This document shows positions 14,023 through 58,600 of a stretch of DNA of 64,000 bases, piece after piece. Source of the DNA: Chionis minor (Eukaryota > Chordata > Aves > Charadriiformes > Chionididae). The stretch lies in contig VZSF01000046.1 of assembly GCA_013398295.1 (NCBI GenBank), positions 1,115,314 through 1,179,313 of the forward strand, given 5' to 3'. The position numbers were made by a program, and so were the translations under genes. The stretch's first letter is position 1. Each line of letters opens with the position of its first letter. A model generated the notes under the pieces. The model was not told where the DNA came from and did not search any database. It saw only the letters and a program-made list of their open reading frames with translations.

Positions 14023-14066
14023 GAATGAACTAGCTGTGAAGCACTTTCTTCACAGCTAGTTCATTC
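14023..14066. repeat. Perfect 19-bp inverted repeat with 6-nt loop
   Basis: Arm 1 (14023-14041) begins GAATGAACTAGC and arm 2 (14048-14066) is its exact reverse complement, separated by the loop CACTTT. The bases just outside the arms do not pair. The stem would be a stable cruciform or RNA hairpin on either strand. It lies about 1.2 kb beyond the predicted RTF1 poly(A) site and is not part of a recognised repeat. It is too short for a typical microRNA precursor. Confidence 0.95.
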
Positions 14067-14590
14067 GTTTTCCCTCGAGGCATGCCATTTTTTCCTTTGC
14101 TTGACTATCCTCCCCAAAGCCAGTTAAAAACGATCAACCCATCCTCAAGACCCTTTATCCTAAAGGTTCCTTGAAAATCTGTGACCTTGCACAGCAGCTT
14201 AAAAGTATATGCATTTAAAAAAAAAACAACTCATAAAGAGGTGGAAAACTCAAAATGTATTTTGTTGTTCCAAGTGCATCAAAGGAACACTTTGCTAATC
14301 AAATCTCAGTTACAGCTTTTCACTCTAAAGTCAAACAGGCTGAGTCTTCCAGGCTGGTTAGTGATACATCCGTAGAGACAACTTTGTTTCAGACAGCCCT
14401 AGCATGACTCTACAAACATACACATCCGGTGAGTCTCACGTGTGTATAGGAAAATGTCGCACTGCTCATGGTAAGGCACCACATCAGTGAGAGAAACTCT
14501 GTGCACTGCATGTAGCAAGGGGGATGGAGGGGGGGGCAGTACACACAAGGAATGCAGTCAAAATTGGAGAAAGCAACATGAAATTACTTA

Positions 14591-14905
14591 TAGAATCATA
14601 GGATAAATTCAGGTCAGAGGGGAGCTCAGGGAGCTCCTGAGTTCACCCTCCTGCTCAAAGCTGGGTAAACTACAAGGATGCATCATGTTACTCACAGCAT
14701 AATGCAGCCTTCTCTTAAAAAACTCCAAAACAAGAGACAGAACAATCTCTCCGGGCAACCTAGTCTACTCTCTGACTGCTTAAAGGTGAAGTTTTCTCCT
14801 TACATCTTGGCAGAACTTGCCCTGTTTCAACTTATGCCTGTTGTGTCTCATCCTCCCACCAAGCGACCCCTGAGACTCATTCAGCAGCCTCTCTAAGTTC
14901 AGGTA
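14591..14905 (-). mobile_element. CR1 LINE fragment, antisense to the plus strand
   Basis: It begins with 'tagaatcatagga', the reverse complement of the CR1 3' terminus, and continues through the CR1 3' region; blocks such as 'tctcatcctcccacc' are diverged versions of its conserved sequence. It is 5'-truncated near 14905. Confidence 0.82.
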
Positions 14906-15249
14906 CATGCTTTAGCATCTTTGATTAAAAAAGTGACCTGGATTTCTAAAAGATGAGCAAAGTCTGTCTTTTTAGTGAGATGCAGCAGACGTACAAGTGA
15001 AGTGACCTTCCAAGAGGCTCCGTTTGATTCTAGTGATGAGGAGCAACTGTAGTTGGAGAGTGATCCAGGAGTCAACAGCCGCTCTTGCAAAAGAGGGGGC
15101 TTACTTTTCAGTAATTATTTTACAATATTAGTATTTTAAATAAAATCATCCAGACTGATAAATGAAGTGTCAGTTTCTGAAAAAAACAAATTCCAGACAG
15201 GAAACCCTTAGCACCTCAGATCAAGGGATAAACAGTCAACCTTATTAAA

Positions 15250-17940
15250 CCAACAAACCAAGTTTATTTATAGAAGTCTGTACAGTTGTGATGAACTATG
15301 CTAGGACACCAATGAAACAAAGCAAACAAAACTCTCCCTCTCTTGTGAGTGGGAGGTGTAGTCACTCACCTTTACATGCACTTAAAGGAAAAAAGATTAC
15401 AGCTTTCATACACAGTTCTGTAACTATTCAAGAGTACTTTCTTGATGTATTATTCTCAATATAAGAGGTTTGCATGATAATTTACTGACTGTTGCCTCTC
15501 TTAAAAACAGTTTTTCAGCAGAATCCAGAGACTTTGAGAGGGTAAGTGGCAGTTTCACAGCTGCAGATAACTAGGACATAGTCCATCATTCAGATCTGCA
15601 CTCTAAACTCGCTGCATTTCCTCTGTTTTGGTTATCTCCACTAAAAGTTACTTGCAACACTGTACAGGTCTCACCAACATCGTGGCTGTAGCACAGACTA
15701 TTCTTGTGTTACCAAATGTAGAAGTTACCTAAAACCAATACATCAAGGGCAAGCATATTAAAAATACTGAATTTGAGTTTACCTTTAGAGACCACTTCTC
15801 ACTGCACCTCAGAGCTCTGAGGCATTTCTGTGGAAAAATCAGTTTCTGAATTGCTTGGTTTGGCAATTATTTCTGCAAAGCATTGGAGAACGATTACTTT
15901 GAAAACTGGCTATTGCAAAATAATTTTAGATTTTTAATTACAAATCCGTAACATCATTGAAGCTGTTGAAAAAACAAAATCATATCAAATGCATATCTAC
16001 ACAGTGAATCACGACGTCTCCTATGAAGTTATCATGGTAGATTCCATAAATCCACTCTTAAAAATTTAAAAGTACATATATGTGAGAGCCTACTACAACT
16101 CCAGAGAAGTTGCTAAAATAGGCCATCAGATAAAGCAGTCTATGATTACGTATTTACAGAATAACCCACATGTGTCCTAGAACTATGGACTATTCAGTAA
16201 ATAAGTATTGAAGGATTTCTAATTATTTGTTTACATGGTAGGTAAGAGCTACTTCATAGATTGATTTTCTTTTTATACACAGTTCATAGTATCAATCTGC
16301 ACACAATTACATGATGTTTCTTTAAAGCTACTGTTAAAAAAGGAAGAGAAAGTTAAATAAGAACTAGATTAAAGTTTCATTAAGAATCCAACAAGAAAGT
16401 ATCAAACACAGGTTTAAACATAACCAGTGTATGATTTCAGAAAAACAGTAATGCTCTGACAGAAGAGCATCAGCATTTTCCCTCTTCAGGGTCCCCCAGA
16501 AACATTCCTATCCAGTTCAGTGCTTAAGTTACTATATATGTACTGGCCTGAGTAGGAATAAACACGTGCTTGCACGCTTACCTGAACGAGGGCCTCTAAA
16601 CCTTTTAGACTTCTAATTATCTTTTAATTTAGTTCTTAGCTCCATATATTCAGTTGTATCTTGTTTGGAAAATTTCTTTGTTAAATGTCACTTATATTTA
16701 CACTTTGATTTATTTATTTTTCTTTCAAACACCTGAGTGATAATTTAGCTGTCACCTTGTGTCCAGTCAAATATTCCATAAAGCCATACAATTCTCTTGC
16801 TAGTGTTGCACTCCACTTATACCAGTTTATATATGAAACATGTGCATCAGCTACCTCTCACACATTATCCACTGACCTTTCTACTATGTCCTTCCCCTTC
16901 CATACAAAATTATTATTATTTTTTTTTAAATTTTTTGTTTATAGAAGCCCTGTTTAAACAGTTCACAAAGCAAGAAACAAAGTGAGCTGGAGCCAAGTGA
17001 AGACACGATGACTTAACAAGTATGTAATATTGGAGGTTTGGAGAAGAAATTAAAGCCCAACCAACGAGCACCCAGTGGCCATCCCAGAAAAAACTACTCC
17101 ACTCAGTTACAGCTGGAGACTCCAGATGCGCTATAGATGACAAGTTCCACATCAAGAGCTGTGTACCTCTCTCTCATGAGCTAAGTGTAAGTAAAAAAGG
17201 TAACATGAAGTTTAACAGCTATATCAGCCAAGCCGTTTTAGTAAGAAGAATCACATTTAATGAGTTTCTTTCTTGCAATTTCAGATGCTCAAATACAGCT
17301 GGTAGAAATTCAAAACAGCCGTAAAGAACTGTGACAGACGGATACAAATAGTACTGCAGCTTAAAAATGATAAAAAACACCTGAAAAAAAGTCACACAAC
17401 CCTCCCAAAAAAATTTACACTTTGAACCTAAGCCAGTTTTTGAAGATTCCCTTCTCCAAAGCTAGGATGAAGGAGGAAGAAGAAGAGGAAGAAAGTGCAG
17501 ATGACCTTCCAGCCACAAAGGTCTTGCGCCAATGTTTATTCACCTTGCCTGTGGTGGTATGTAAGGGGAGATCACCAAGTGCTGATTCTGCCACCACCAA
17601 GAGATTCCTACGGAAATCCAGACCTCAGGCTAATACTGAACACAGAGTGGACCAACGAGCTGCATCAACAAAATAAAAACAAAACTCAAACTAAAAGAAA
17701 TGGGAAAACCCCAAATAGCACAGATCCACATTTGTGAGGGGGGCAGGAGGAAAGGGCAAGAAGGGAGGTCTATACAGTAAATAGTTGAATGGTTTATGTT
17801 ACAGATGACTGGCAGTTTTAAAGAGTCTCTTCCCAGCTCCATTGCTGCTCCAACCCAGAAGGGAGAACTGAAAAGGGAGGAAGAAAAGGTAGGACATCGT
17901 CATGGAGCATGCAGGATCAGAAGCAGCAGAGTGGGCATGC
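15250..17940 (-). other. RTF1: RTF1 3' untranslated region (predicted)
   Basis: About 2.7 kb runs from the RTF1 stop codon to the predicted poly(A) site. It has no open frame with recognised homology. A nearer AATAAA (minus strand, about 17534-17540) could give a short 3' UTR. The distal signal has the better downstream context. The length is in the range I remember for mammalian RTF1 transcripts, but transcript ends cannot be proved from genomic sequence. Confidence 0.5.
15263..15268 (-). terminator. RTF1: Predicted distal RTF1 poly(A) signal AATAAA
   Basis: On the minus strand an ATAAATAAA cluster is followed within 10-25 nt by the GT-rich element TTGGTTTGTTGGTTT, the usual layout of a vertebrate cleavage site. 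This choice sets the 3' UTR length at about 2.7 kb. Confidence 0.5.
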
Positions 17941-49444
<31,504 letters not shown>

Positions 49445-50361
49445 GGCGGAGCCGGCTTATTTTTCCTCCACCTCTACCACCTCCTCCTCCTCCCTCTCTG
49501 TCTCTCTTTTCCCCCCNAGAATGTAGTATAAGAAGGCTGCCCCGCTGCCGCCGCCTCCTCCTCCTCGCCCCTCTCCCCTCCCGGGCGGCGGTCCCGCGCT
49601 GAGGGTGGTTTACCGGCCCCCGGCGGCGTTTATTCTCACCACCCCGCCTCCACGTCCCTCACAAAGAGGCCTCTCCCCCCCGCCTCGCCTTCCCTCACAA
49701 CTGCTCTTTAACCGCCAAGAGATTTGCTGCAGCGGAAGGAAGATTTCACCGCCGCCGCCCGGTGGAGGGCGGGAAGGGCGGTTGGGCACCGCCGGAACCC
49801 GAGCGGCGCGATGCGTGTTTCCCCTCGCCGCCGGGGGACGGAAAAGCGGGTGGGACCCGCCGGTAACGGTGTGAGGGAGGTGAGGCCAGGCGGCGCCTCA
49901 GCGCCCGGGAGGTTGGTCGGTCACGGAGATGAGGGCGGGGAGGGTTGGGTGGCTTTTGCCGAGAGGCCGCTACCGCCCGGTCGCCGCGTCCCGGCCTCGC
50001 ATCTGCCCTCCGGGCTCCGGGAAAGCGGGTGGAAGCCGGGCCCGGTGCCCAGGCCTCGGCGCGGTTCGCTGTGGGGAGGTGGGGAGGGGGGGGCAGTGAG
50101 GTGCAAAAGCGAGAGCGTGGCTGGAAAGCGAGGTTTTGTTAAGCGCTGGGCGGTGGATCGGTGCTGTCAAAAAAAAACAACTTGCGGGGGGACAAAACTC
50201 AGGCAAAAGTAGAATTTGTTAAAATTTCCTCCTTGGTAGCGGGAGGAAAGAAGGGCGAGGCTGTGCTGAGCAGGGTTCAGCCTGGCTGCAGGCCGTGGCT
50301 TGGCTGCCTCTCTCCTTTCTGCTGGTTATGGTTCAGGGCAGGCTCGTCGGCGGGGCCTGGA

Positions 50362-50430
50362 AATCATAAAATTGTCTGGGTTGGAAGGGGGCTTTAAAAT
50401 CATCGAGCCCAACTGAATGGCCAGGGGTCA
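50362..50430 (-). mobile_element. Short CR1 3' terminus
   Basis: The plus strand reads 'atcataaaattgtctggg' followed by 'ttggaagg', the reverse complement of a diverged CR1 tail. Only about 70 bp are clear; it may extend to about 50500. Confidence 0.65.
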
Positions 50431-52006
50431 CTGTGCAGGCTTCTCGTTGCTTTCGTGGTGTGTCCTTCACCTCTGTCCCAAGGGACATGGCAGCCCTGCC
50501 TGTGGGGTTTCTTTTTTAAGAACTTTCCTCCTGTCTTGCTGAATGTGCAGTGGAGAAAGTGTTGATTCTGTCAGTGCGGTTGTAGTCCATGGTGCGTAGC
50601 TTAATCGGAGTATGAGAATAATAGTAGTGAATTTTACCGTGAGTAAAGGAGGGTATGTGGCATATAGCGAAGAGAGTGGAGCTCGCCGCGGTTCTTTTTG
50701 CAGTGTTGGCTCATATATGATGTGTTACTGCCTGCTGAGGTGTATTGTGTTTGGGTGATGGACCACAGTAAAATGGTTAGCAAGTGCTTTCACTACAGCT
50801 ATTTAAAAATGTGGACTAGTTTCCCTGATAAGGTGCTATGCTGCGTAAAGCAGGTTTCTGCATGTCAGCTCATATTGCAAGAAAAAGAGGGAAAGAAGAC
50901 ATTTAAAACGTGGAAAACATGTCCCTTTCCTAGAGCTATCTCACTGAGGCTCCATGGGAGATTGTATCTGAGAATTACGTGGGGCTTCCAGGCTCAGAAG
51001 ATTTTGTGGGTCAAAGGGGCAGGAGAAAGACTAGTTTTAAATTTAAAAATTTTTAGAGGGATGGAATAAGCTAAATGGTCCAGTGTGGTGCTTCTATAAT
51101 TTGTTTTGACTGACTCCATTCTTAAAAGTTCAGTGAAGATAAACTGATTTGACATTGTTTTCAGATGTATTCTGTGGCAAAAAAAACCCCCAAAACAAAA
51201 TCAAACCCCAAACTAGTCTGTTTAATCTTATGAGTCAGAGGTAATAGCCTCTGTACAGAGCCTTGAACATTAAGAGATCTCCCTTATGAGTGAGAAAATA
51301 GCGATGTGGCATAGTTGTTCCTACCAGGAGTGATGCAAAGAAAAGGAAAGAGCAGATTTTCAGATTTTTTTCCAAAGCTTTATAAAAAATGCCCTATTGA
51401 ATTGCAGTCTTTCATGTTCAATTCTTCAGTCTTTGCACACATCTGTAATCCTAAACCAGATGTGTTGAGGGGGCAGGGGGCTGGATGACCTCTGGAAGAA
51501 GCATGTAGTATGGCTACCGTGGGACTTCATATGTGAAAAGTCTTGTCATCTCTGTCATTCTGGGACTCGTGGCAGGAGGGTCTGCCTGTTGTGAATTTGT
51601 GATTTTCTTGCAGGCGATGGTACTTTATGATTACATAGATGCCATCTTTTAGAAATGTTCTTCTTGAGGTTGCTTTTGCTGGTGTTACTCATAATACCTA
51701 AACGTACTTATGGCGAAAGGGATAAACAGGAATTGCTTTTTTTTGTATTTTCAGTCTTATTTGAAGTATTTTCCTTAGTTTTTCTTATTTGCACGGGTAT
51801 TTCATGTCATGGGGCAGGGGAACAAGGCATATAGGGTGGAAATCGTTAAATAAAATAGAACTTTGGGGAAGTCTAATACTTGATACTATTTTTTATTCCT
51901 TTTGCAATAGCTTATATATCTAGTTAATACCTGTTTTTAAAAATTGAGCAGTTTTACAAGCATCCTATGTGTAATTTTGTTTTACCTTTTCTCTTTTTCA
52001 TTGAAG
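50431..52006 (+). other. NDUFAF1: NDUFAF1 5' intron (predicted), nothing else seen
   Basis: Sequence between the CpG island and the coding exon. No recognised exon. A good acceptor, a pyrimidine tract then TTGAAG, ends at 52006. A donor in the island (for example GGAG|GTGAGG at 49880) is possible but unproven. Confidence 0.45.
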
Positions 52007-52122
52007 GTGGAGATTAACTACGGTAACTAAAGTAAGATAGCTCTGGGTACTAGTTTTGTTGTTGAATTAATTTCAAGCCTGTTAATTGCCTTACTGGAAG
52101 TTAATACTTCAAGTTTACCAAT
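52007..52122 (+). other. NDUFAF1: NDUFAF1 5' UTR part of first coding exon (predicted)
   Basis: Begins after the acceptor TTTTTCATTGAAG. It contains an in-frame TAA at 52102-52104, which fixes the start codon at 52123. Confidence 0.55.
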
Positions 52123-52632
52123 ATGGCTCTGACTGTGACGTTGCTGAACAGTGTTTACTTACGTGGTAGACGCTGCAGGCACAAAATTTTGCACCCCTTA
52201 CTTGGACCTCTCTTCAGCGATTCCGTGTCAAAATTATATAGCAGCTACAGGCGGCCAGGATCACAGCCTGAGACAAAACCCTCTTGGCAAAGTATTGATT
52301 TCAGTTTTAAGAAGGGCATTGATGTCTTAAAGACTCAGCTAAGCATGCTGAAGAAGGAGACCAAAGATTACTTGGTAGGACCTGGAGGCAAGCCATTCAA
52401 TCACTACCTGTTGGAACAGACAAGGGTGTTGTGGGAGTTTCGGAGCCAAGAAGATTTAAATAAATGGGTTATTTCCTCTGACGTAGAGATTGGAGGGAAA
52501 AGTGAAGTTTACCTCAAGTTGGGTAGAAATAACCAGGCTGCTCTGCTGTATGGAAACCTCAATACGGAAGTACCTCGTGATGGGGAGACAAAATACAGTG
52601 GATATTGTAGCATGAGAGCTAAACTGCCAGTG
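52123..52632 (+). CDS. NDUFAF1: NDUFAF1 coding exon 1
   Basis: Residues 1-170: targeting sequence, linker, and the first part of the CIA30 domain up to MRAKLPV. Donor GTG|GTAAGT. The frame stays open for 33 more codons into the intron, to a TGA at 52732. Confidence 0.96.
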
Positions 52633-55600
52633 GTAAGTACAGCTTCATATTTGCATATCTTTGGTGATTCAGTCGGAGACCATTTTTGTATCATCCCGGT
52701 GACAGAAAACTGGACTGTTGTTTACTGCAGTTGAAAGTGATCACTTCCAGGAGTATTAGATATTCCTTTAGGGATATAATTGCTGCTCTATCCTTTGACC
52801 TGGAAGGAACTTAAACTTCTTGGATTTTGTTTTGCTTTCTTAGAAAAGCAGTAATGTAAGTTTGGTCATTTACTTATGTACAATAGAACATCCACTCATT
52901 TAGACCTGTTTGCAGCCTCCTTGCAAATGAAGGCTCTGTAAAGAACCTTTGTATCCAAAATTGGTATGATGAAAATAGATGTCTCCCTGAATTAGAAGTT
53001 AATTGAATGTGTTGTAAGGACAAATTTTCTGGGCTTTAAAGCTAACTTGGCCTATTCATCAAACTTGGTTTGGGTGAAGGAGCTCATCTTTCTCACAGGA
53101 ACAGAAAATTACGCTTTGAAATATACTTTTTAAAGGTCTGACTCATACTGTACATCAGAAAAAGCGAGACACAAATCTTTGATAGCTCAGAATTGGGCAA
53201 AACAGAACCAGAAATGGATGTGCTTAATATCGATACTGCTTATTTCATTCTTTATTTTTAAACACCTTTAAAAGCAAAGGAACATTTTGATTCACTGTAT
53301 AAAATGCTTAACTTTTTAGTCCATTCTGTTGTTTGTGACTTGGCACAAGTACACAGGTAAAATCTTCTCTGGATCAGAAGCTTGGAGAGCAGAGAATATG
53401 AGCGAGGAGGATGAAGGGGCAAATGAGAGGCAGATGAACACCGATTAAAATGGTGATACTGGGCCAGGGGAATGGAACAGTAGGTTGAACGTCACCTGAG
53501 CTAAATTCCCAGGACTGCTACTGCCTTGTGCAAATGTGACTCAGACTTTCATCTCCTAATTCTGAAGTGGCAGAATGTATTAATCCATCTTTATAAGGCA
53601 TATCGAAATCAGAGGGTGGAAACATAAATACAAAGGCTCTTCTTTATTGACGTAAAAAGGCTCAAAACTGGCAAAACCATAAAATCAAGTAGGCAGAGCC
53701 CTTGTATTAATGTATTGATGATCTGCTCATCCTGTCACCTGTAAGGTGAGTTGGCGCAAGGACAGTTGGTAGGTAACTGTAGTAGTGCTGTAAAACAAAG
53801 GCGAAACCTCTGAACTTTTGGTGCTAATTTTGACTTGATTTAAGCAATTCTGGCCACGAATAGCTCTGACCCCTGCCACCCATCACTCCAGTGTAACTGT
53901 CTGAAGACTCTTGGATCTTCCTGTGTGCAAATAATGACACCAGAATTTTTAAGATCTTTTTCAAAAAAAAAAAAAAAAGGCGTTGAAGATTAGGCATGCT
54001 TGCAATCTATAGAGAGTTAAAGACAAAAAGTGTTGGAAAACATTAAATGCTTCCATTGCTTATGTCAGTCTTCAATAAGGGAAGTTATCACAAGGGATAA
54101 ATTATCCCACTTCTTCCATTTCTTGTAATCACCTCTGAATAATATAGCACTGACCACAGAATATTAAATCTAATGAACTACATTAAACTTAATGAACTGC
54201 GTAACTACTGATCCATCACTATAGCATTTGTGTACTTGCCTGATGGGGAGTTTGGTCCTAGGAAGGAGGTCTGATTTCTGATAGTTACAAGATTGTGGTT
54301 TATAATTAAAAAGTGAGTCCTCAGCATGGCGATACTGCATTTTGTGGGCTCCAGTACAGTGCTAAAGGAAATTCAGGGAGATCAGAAACTAGTGTGATGA
54401 AAGAGTAACCCAGTTGTCACTATATTGCAGTAGATATTATTTGACATAATAATGAGGGCAGTGATCAAAGCAATAGTGCTCTGTTTTTCATAAAGGAAGC
54501 ATCCCTTTATTAAAGAGGAATAATCCTATTTATTAATAATTTGTAGGGATCTTTTGCTAGGAAGAAGTATTATGACTGGTCAAACTTCAACAGTCTGTAT
54601 TTACGTGTCCGTGGCGACGGCAGACCTTGGATGGTAAACATTTATACAGACCCTTACTTCTCTCATCAAAAGGATGACCTCTACAACTACTTCATGTTCA
54701 CGCGAGGAGGCCCGTACTGGGAGGAAATAAAGGTAAGCTAACGCGTCTTTCAGACTAACGAGACTGTCTTGGGGCCCCAGGTGTAGCTCTGTGGAGGGGG
54801 AATTCTTTCAACAGTCAGTTTGTTGCTGTTGCTGCCCATTCAACACTGTTATGTATCCGTGTATCCTTATACAACAGACGTGTGCCTTTGCCTGGGGAGT
54901 TCCCAAAATTGTAAATCGCTGGATTGTGGGAGGGCACACTGTGTCAGTTGTGTTGAAGATTTGATCCACTATGCGGTCACCCAGACGTCTGCTGTTAGCT
55001 GGTACTGGAGTAGCAGAATAGATCCAGTGGCTGAAGCTTGGCTGGTGTTGCCAGGAATATCCTCTGTGATGGCCATTTTATCTGTGATACAAATGGACGT
55101 AGGCTGGTGTAGGATTTGTACCCTGAAACAGGATTTGCTTAACCCGCTGTCTCGCTGGAGTCAGGCAGAGACGTGGCTTGTCTGTTATGGCCTTTGAATA
55201 TGTGACACAAAATAATATTTTAAGAAGTGGGAATTTCGGCTCTTTTCTGACGAAACTTTTGTAATTTGGTGATGGCAACCTTAAGGAGGTTTGCGCGTCC
55301 TTGTGAATTGGCGTTCAGTGCTTCGTAATACTGTTGTTCAGTCCTATGAGAACAGCCCGCTGGCTCAGAGATGAGGAGGATGACAATCGGTGTGTCACTG
55401 CTGGGCCTTGCATGTGTTCCTCTCGCCCACACCAGCCACCTCTCCTGTTTCCTATACCTTATCACAGCCTCTCCTCTCTCTTACTCCCACTGCATTCAAA
55501 GTCCTTTTTACATTATTCTGAACTGCTTGGCTAGAATATTGATGTCTTAGTATGAAGTTTGCACTACGAAATGCGCGGCTTGGGTACAGACAAGCTGTCA

Positions 55601-58600
55601 ATATACACACATGCTGGACTTTTCATTAATTTCCATTTTATGTTGACATGTTATTGGAAGGAGATATTCCCGACAGCCAGCCACCTTCCACGCCGCAGCC
55701 TCTGGTTGTAGGGTGACAATCCTGCATGACAGCTACAAGCGGGAGCCACAGAACAGCATGGGGCTGGAGCTGGCTGTGAGTGGTTAATGAAAAGAGTTAA
55801 CGTTGCCCATTTCTCTGTGCCAGTTCTAAGTGCTGGTACCAGATGTAGCACAGCATTATTTCCTTTAGTAAGGAAAGCTTTTTCTAAGCACTAATGAAAC
55901 CAAAGTCTGCTTTTGTTTTTCTGTCAGATTCCATTCTCCAAATTCTTTCTCTCCAGTCGGGGAAGAGTCCAGGATGACCAGCACCCTATCTGGTTAGACA
56001 AGGCAAGTTTTCTATAGGTTTTATCAGCCTGAAATTTCCTTTAAGATTATGTTGTCATGATAAAGATCCTTACAAATCCTTTAACGTTTGTGAATTTGAA
56101 ATTGAAGGGGCCTTCTTGTTATAAGGCGGTTATTCTTGTATGCTTGCCTTTGCATTTAAATTATCCTCCTTTGTGATAGCAGTGACAGTTTACTTCAAAG
56201 TAGCTCTAAAAATATTAGAGATTGAGATAACCAAGAAACAACTCTCAACTTGGCTTTTCAAAAGAAAAAAAAAAAATACATTTTCTGAGGAATGATCAAA
56301 GTGACTGAAGTGCTGGTTGGCACAGTACTGCCAAAAATAATAAAAGTGCGTATCATAAACTTCCTGGCAGAAGACTGTAAGGGATATCATATAATGAGAT
56401 TTTATTTGAGGATATGCTATATCAGTGACATTGATGGTGAGCAGTAAACTGGTGTATTTCTAGGCTCTTTTTTTTTTTTTTCAGGCTTTCTAGTCTAAGT
56501 ATTAAGTAAATATTTTGAGTATTTATTTTTTTTATTTCTACAAATAGGTAGACTAATTCACTGATTCACAGGAGGATATGTATTGGAAAAAAATATTTCT
56601 GTATCTTTTTTTTCTGTTAAATTTCAGTGACCCTCCTGTGTGTAATTTAGAGCAGCTCGGTACCCAGTGACTACTGGAAGGAAAATAATGTTAGAAATAT
56701 ATATGGGGAGAAGATAAAAGGTCCATTACTTGAATTGGTGTTAAGTCACTGGGAATGTTGCATTCAGGTCCTAATTGCCTTAATGGAAAAAGAAGAAAAA
56801 AGGGGGGGAGGGGAAAAATTTGAAGGCAATTCAGTGATTGCCAACATGAAAACAATCTGTTTTAAAACAGAAGTTGAGGCTGTAGAAAGCAAGTATGAAT
56901 GATATGAAGAAGGTGGATAAACTACAGCAAAAGTATGCTTTATGAAAGAAAGTTGTTATAAAAGGCCTGTGTTTAAATACAGACACTGATGAATTTCTCA
57001 GGATTTGGAAATGGTAATTGAAAATGGTAAATGAAAACATAAAGTTGTCTATGACATATTTAAAAATTTTTACCAGGAGTTGAAGGCACAAACCAATAAT
57101 TGATCTAAGAATCCTCCACTTAATTTTCATTCCTTGTTACCTTATGCTTAATATTTCACAGTAAAAACTATGCGCTTGCATATAATATAAAGTGTAATTT
57201 TACAAATGTATTTTAAAGAAACCTAAAAATAGGGGAAGCGGTGTGAAAGTGATTAAAGAAATCTTGATAAAATGTCTTGGTCCCTCATGGTACTAATACA
57301 TGTTTTCCCAGGAACCAGGAAAGGCATTGTCAACCAGGAATAAAAAGGCAGGAAATAGGCAGTGTATCTAGGGCTTGCAAAGGAATAGATTTTTCAGAGC
57401 AGAGAGTTTAGGTGGCTCCGTAGTCATCTATAACAATATGAAACAGAAAGATGGAGCTTCAAAAACACTCCAGGCTCCACAAGCCAAAGGGCTGATTGTA
57501 GAGCTTGCTTCTGGAGAAGAGACAGCATTTAAAACATTACAACAACCTGAGAAGAATGTCAGTGCACTTAATTTCTTTAGCTTGGTTCTATTATTTATTT
57601 GGCATATATTTAGCCTCAGCTTACAATTATTTATCTGACGCATCCTAGGCATCATTTTCCAGCATGTAGAGCAGTCCTTAAAATCACGGGTACAGCTCAG
57701 GCCTGCGCTTCTGGCAGGGCTTAGGGGCAGCTGGAGCTGGGCAGGTGGCCAGGCACCGGTGACCCGGCTTGTTTGAGAACTGCTCGCTCTGGAGTCCCTG
57801 AAAGGTGACTGGGGACGGGTAAGAGCCGAGAGAGCTGTCAGGCAAGACGCAGGCCTGAGCCACACAGATTTTTATGGAGTTTATTACGGTTAGAATAAAA
57901 ATTATTTTTTTAAAAAAGTGGAATAGTGGTGGGAGAGAACATTGGGGGAAGGAACGAGGAATGTTCGTATGTTTAAGAACATTATTCTAATTGGGAAACA
58001 GAGGCTAAGAACCTTGCCTTCATACAAAACTCAGTTTCAACAGAAACAAAGTTTCATGCATTTTTGAAATGTCTGTTTTGGTGCACGTACACACCATGCC
58101 AGGCGTATGACTAGATCTAGAATGAAAGTTCCTTTCCAGCTGGCAATCCCATGCACAAATGCAGGCTGGGCAGAGAATCAGGAGCAGCCCTGAAAAGGAC
58201 TTGGGGGTGCTGGTGGATGAGAAACTGGCCACGAGCTGGCAACGTGCAGTTGCAGCCCAAAAAGCTAACTGCATCCTGGGCTGCATCGAAAGCAGCACGG
58301 CCAGCAGGGTGAGGGAGGTGATTCTGCCACTCTGCTCCACTCTGGTGAGGCCCTGCCTGGAGTAGCACATCCAGCTCTGGGACCCGCAATGTAAGAAGGA
58401 CATGGACCCATTGGAGGTCCAGAGGAGGGCGATGAAGATGCTCAGAAGGCTGGAGCACCTCTCCTGTGAGGACAGACTGAGAGTTGGGGTTGTTCAGCCT
58501 GGAGAAGGCTCCAGGGAGACCTTATAGGAGCCTTCCAGTACCTAGAGGTGGCCTACGAGAAACCTGGAGGGACTTTTTACAAGGGCATGTAGTGATAGGA

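Larger units (their letters stand above)
13116..14590. other. Intergenic sequence with simple repeats and one hairpin
   Basis: Unique AT-rich sequence without a recognisable gene. It holds a poly-T run, an AATA-type microsatellite near 13670-13691, a 17-base G run, and the perfect inverted repeat at 14023-14066, which are listed separately. Confidence 0.5.

Noticed and set aside
14023..14066. Hairpin as a microRNA gene
   Set aside because: The stem has only 19 bp and a 6-nt loop, shorter than a usual precursor, with no paired extension beyond the arms.
1..15249. ITPKA, the gene expected next to RTF1
   Set aside because: No exon resembling an inositol-trisphosphate 3-kinase was seen on either strand; it probably lies outside the window.
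54820..55197. 125-codon open frame in NDUFAF1 intron 2
   Set aside because: Within an intron, no recognised domain, no good splice sites matching its frame.
57428..57865. 145-codon minus-strand open frame in NDUFAF1 intron 3
   Set aside because: No recognised domain; slightly GC-rich sequence can stay open by chance.
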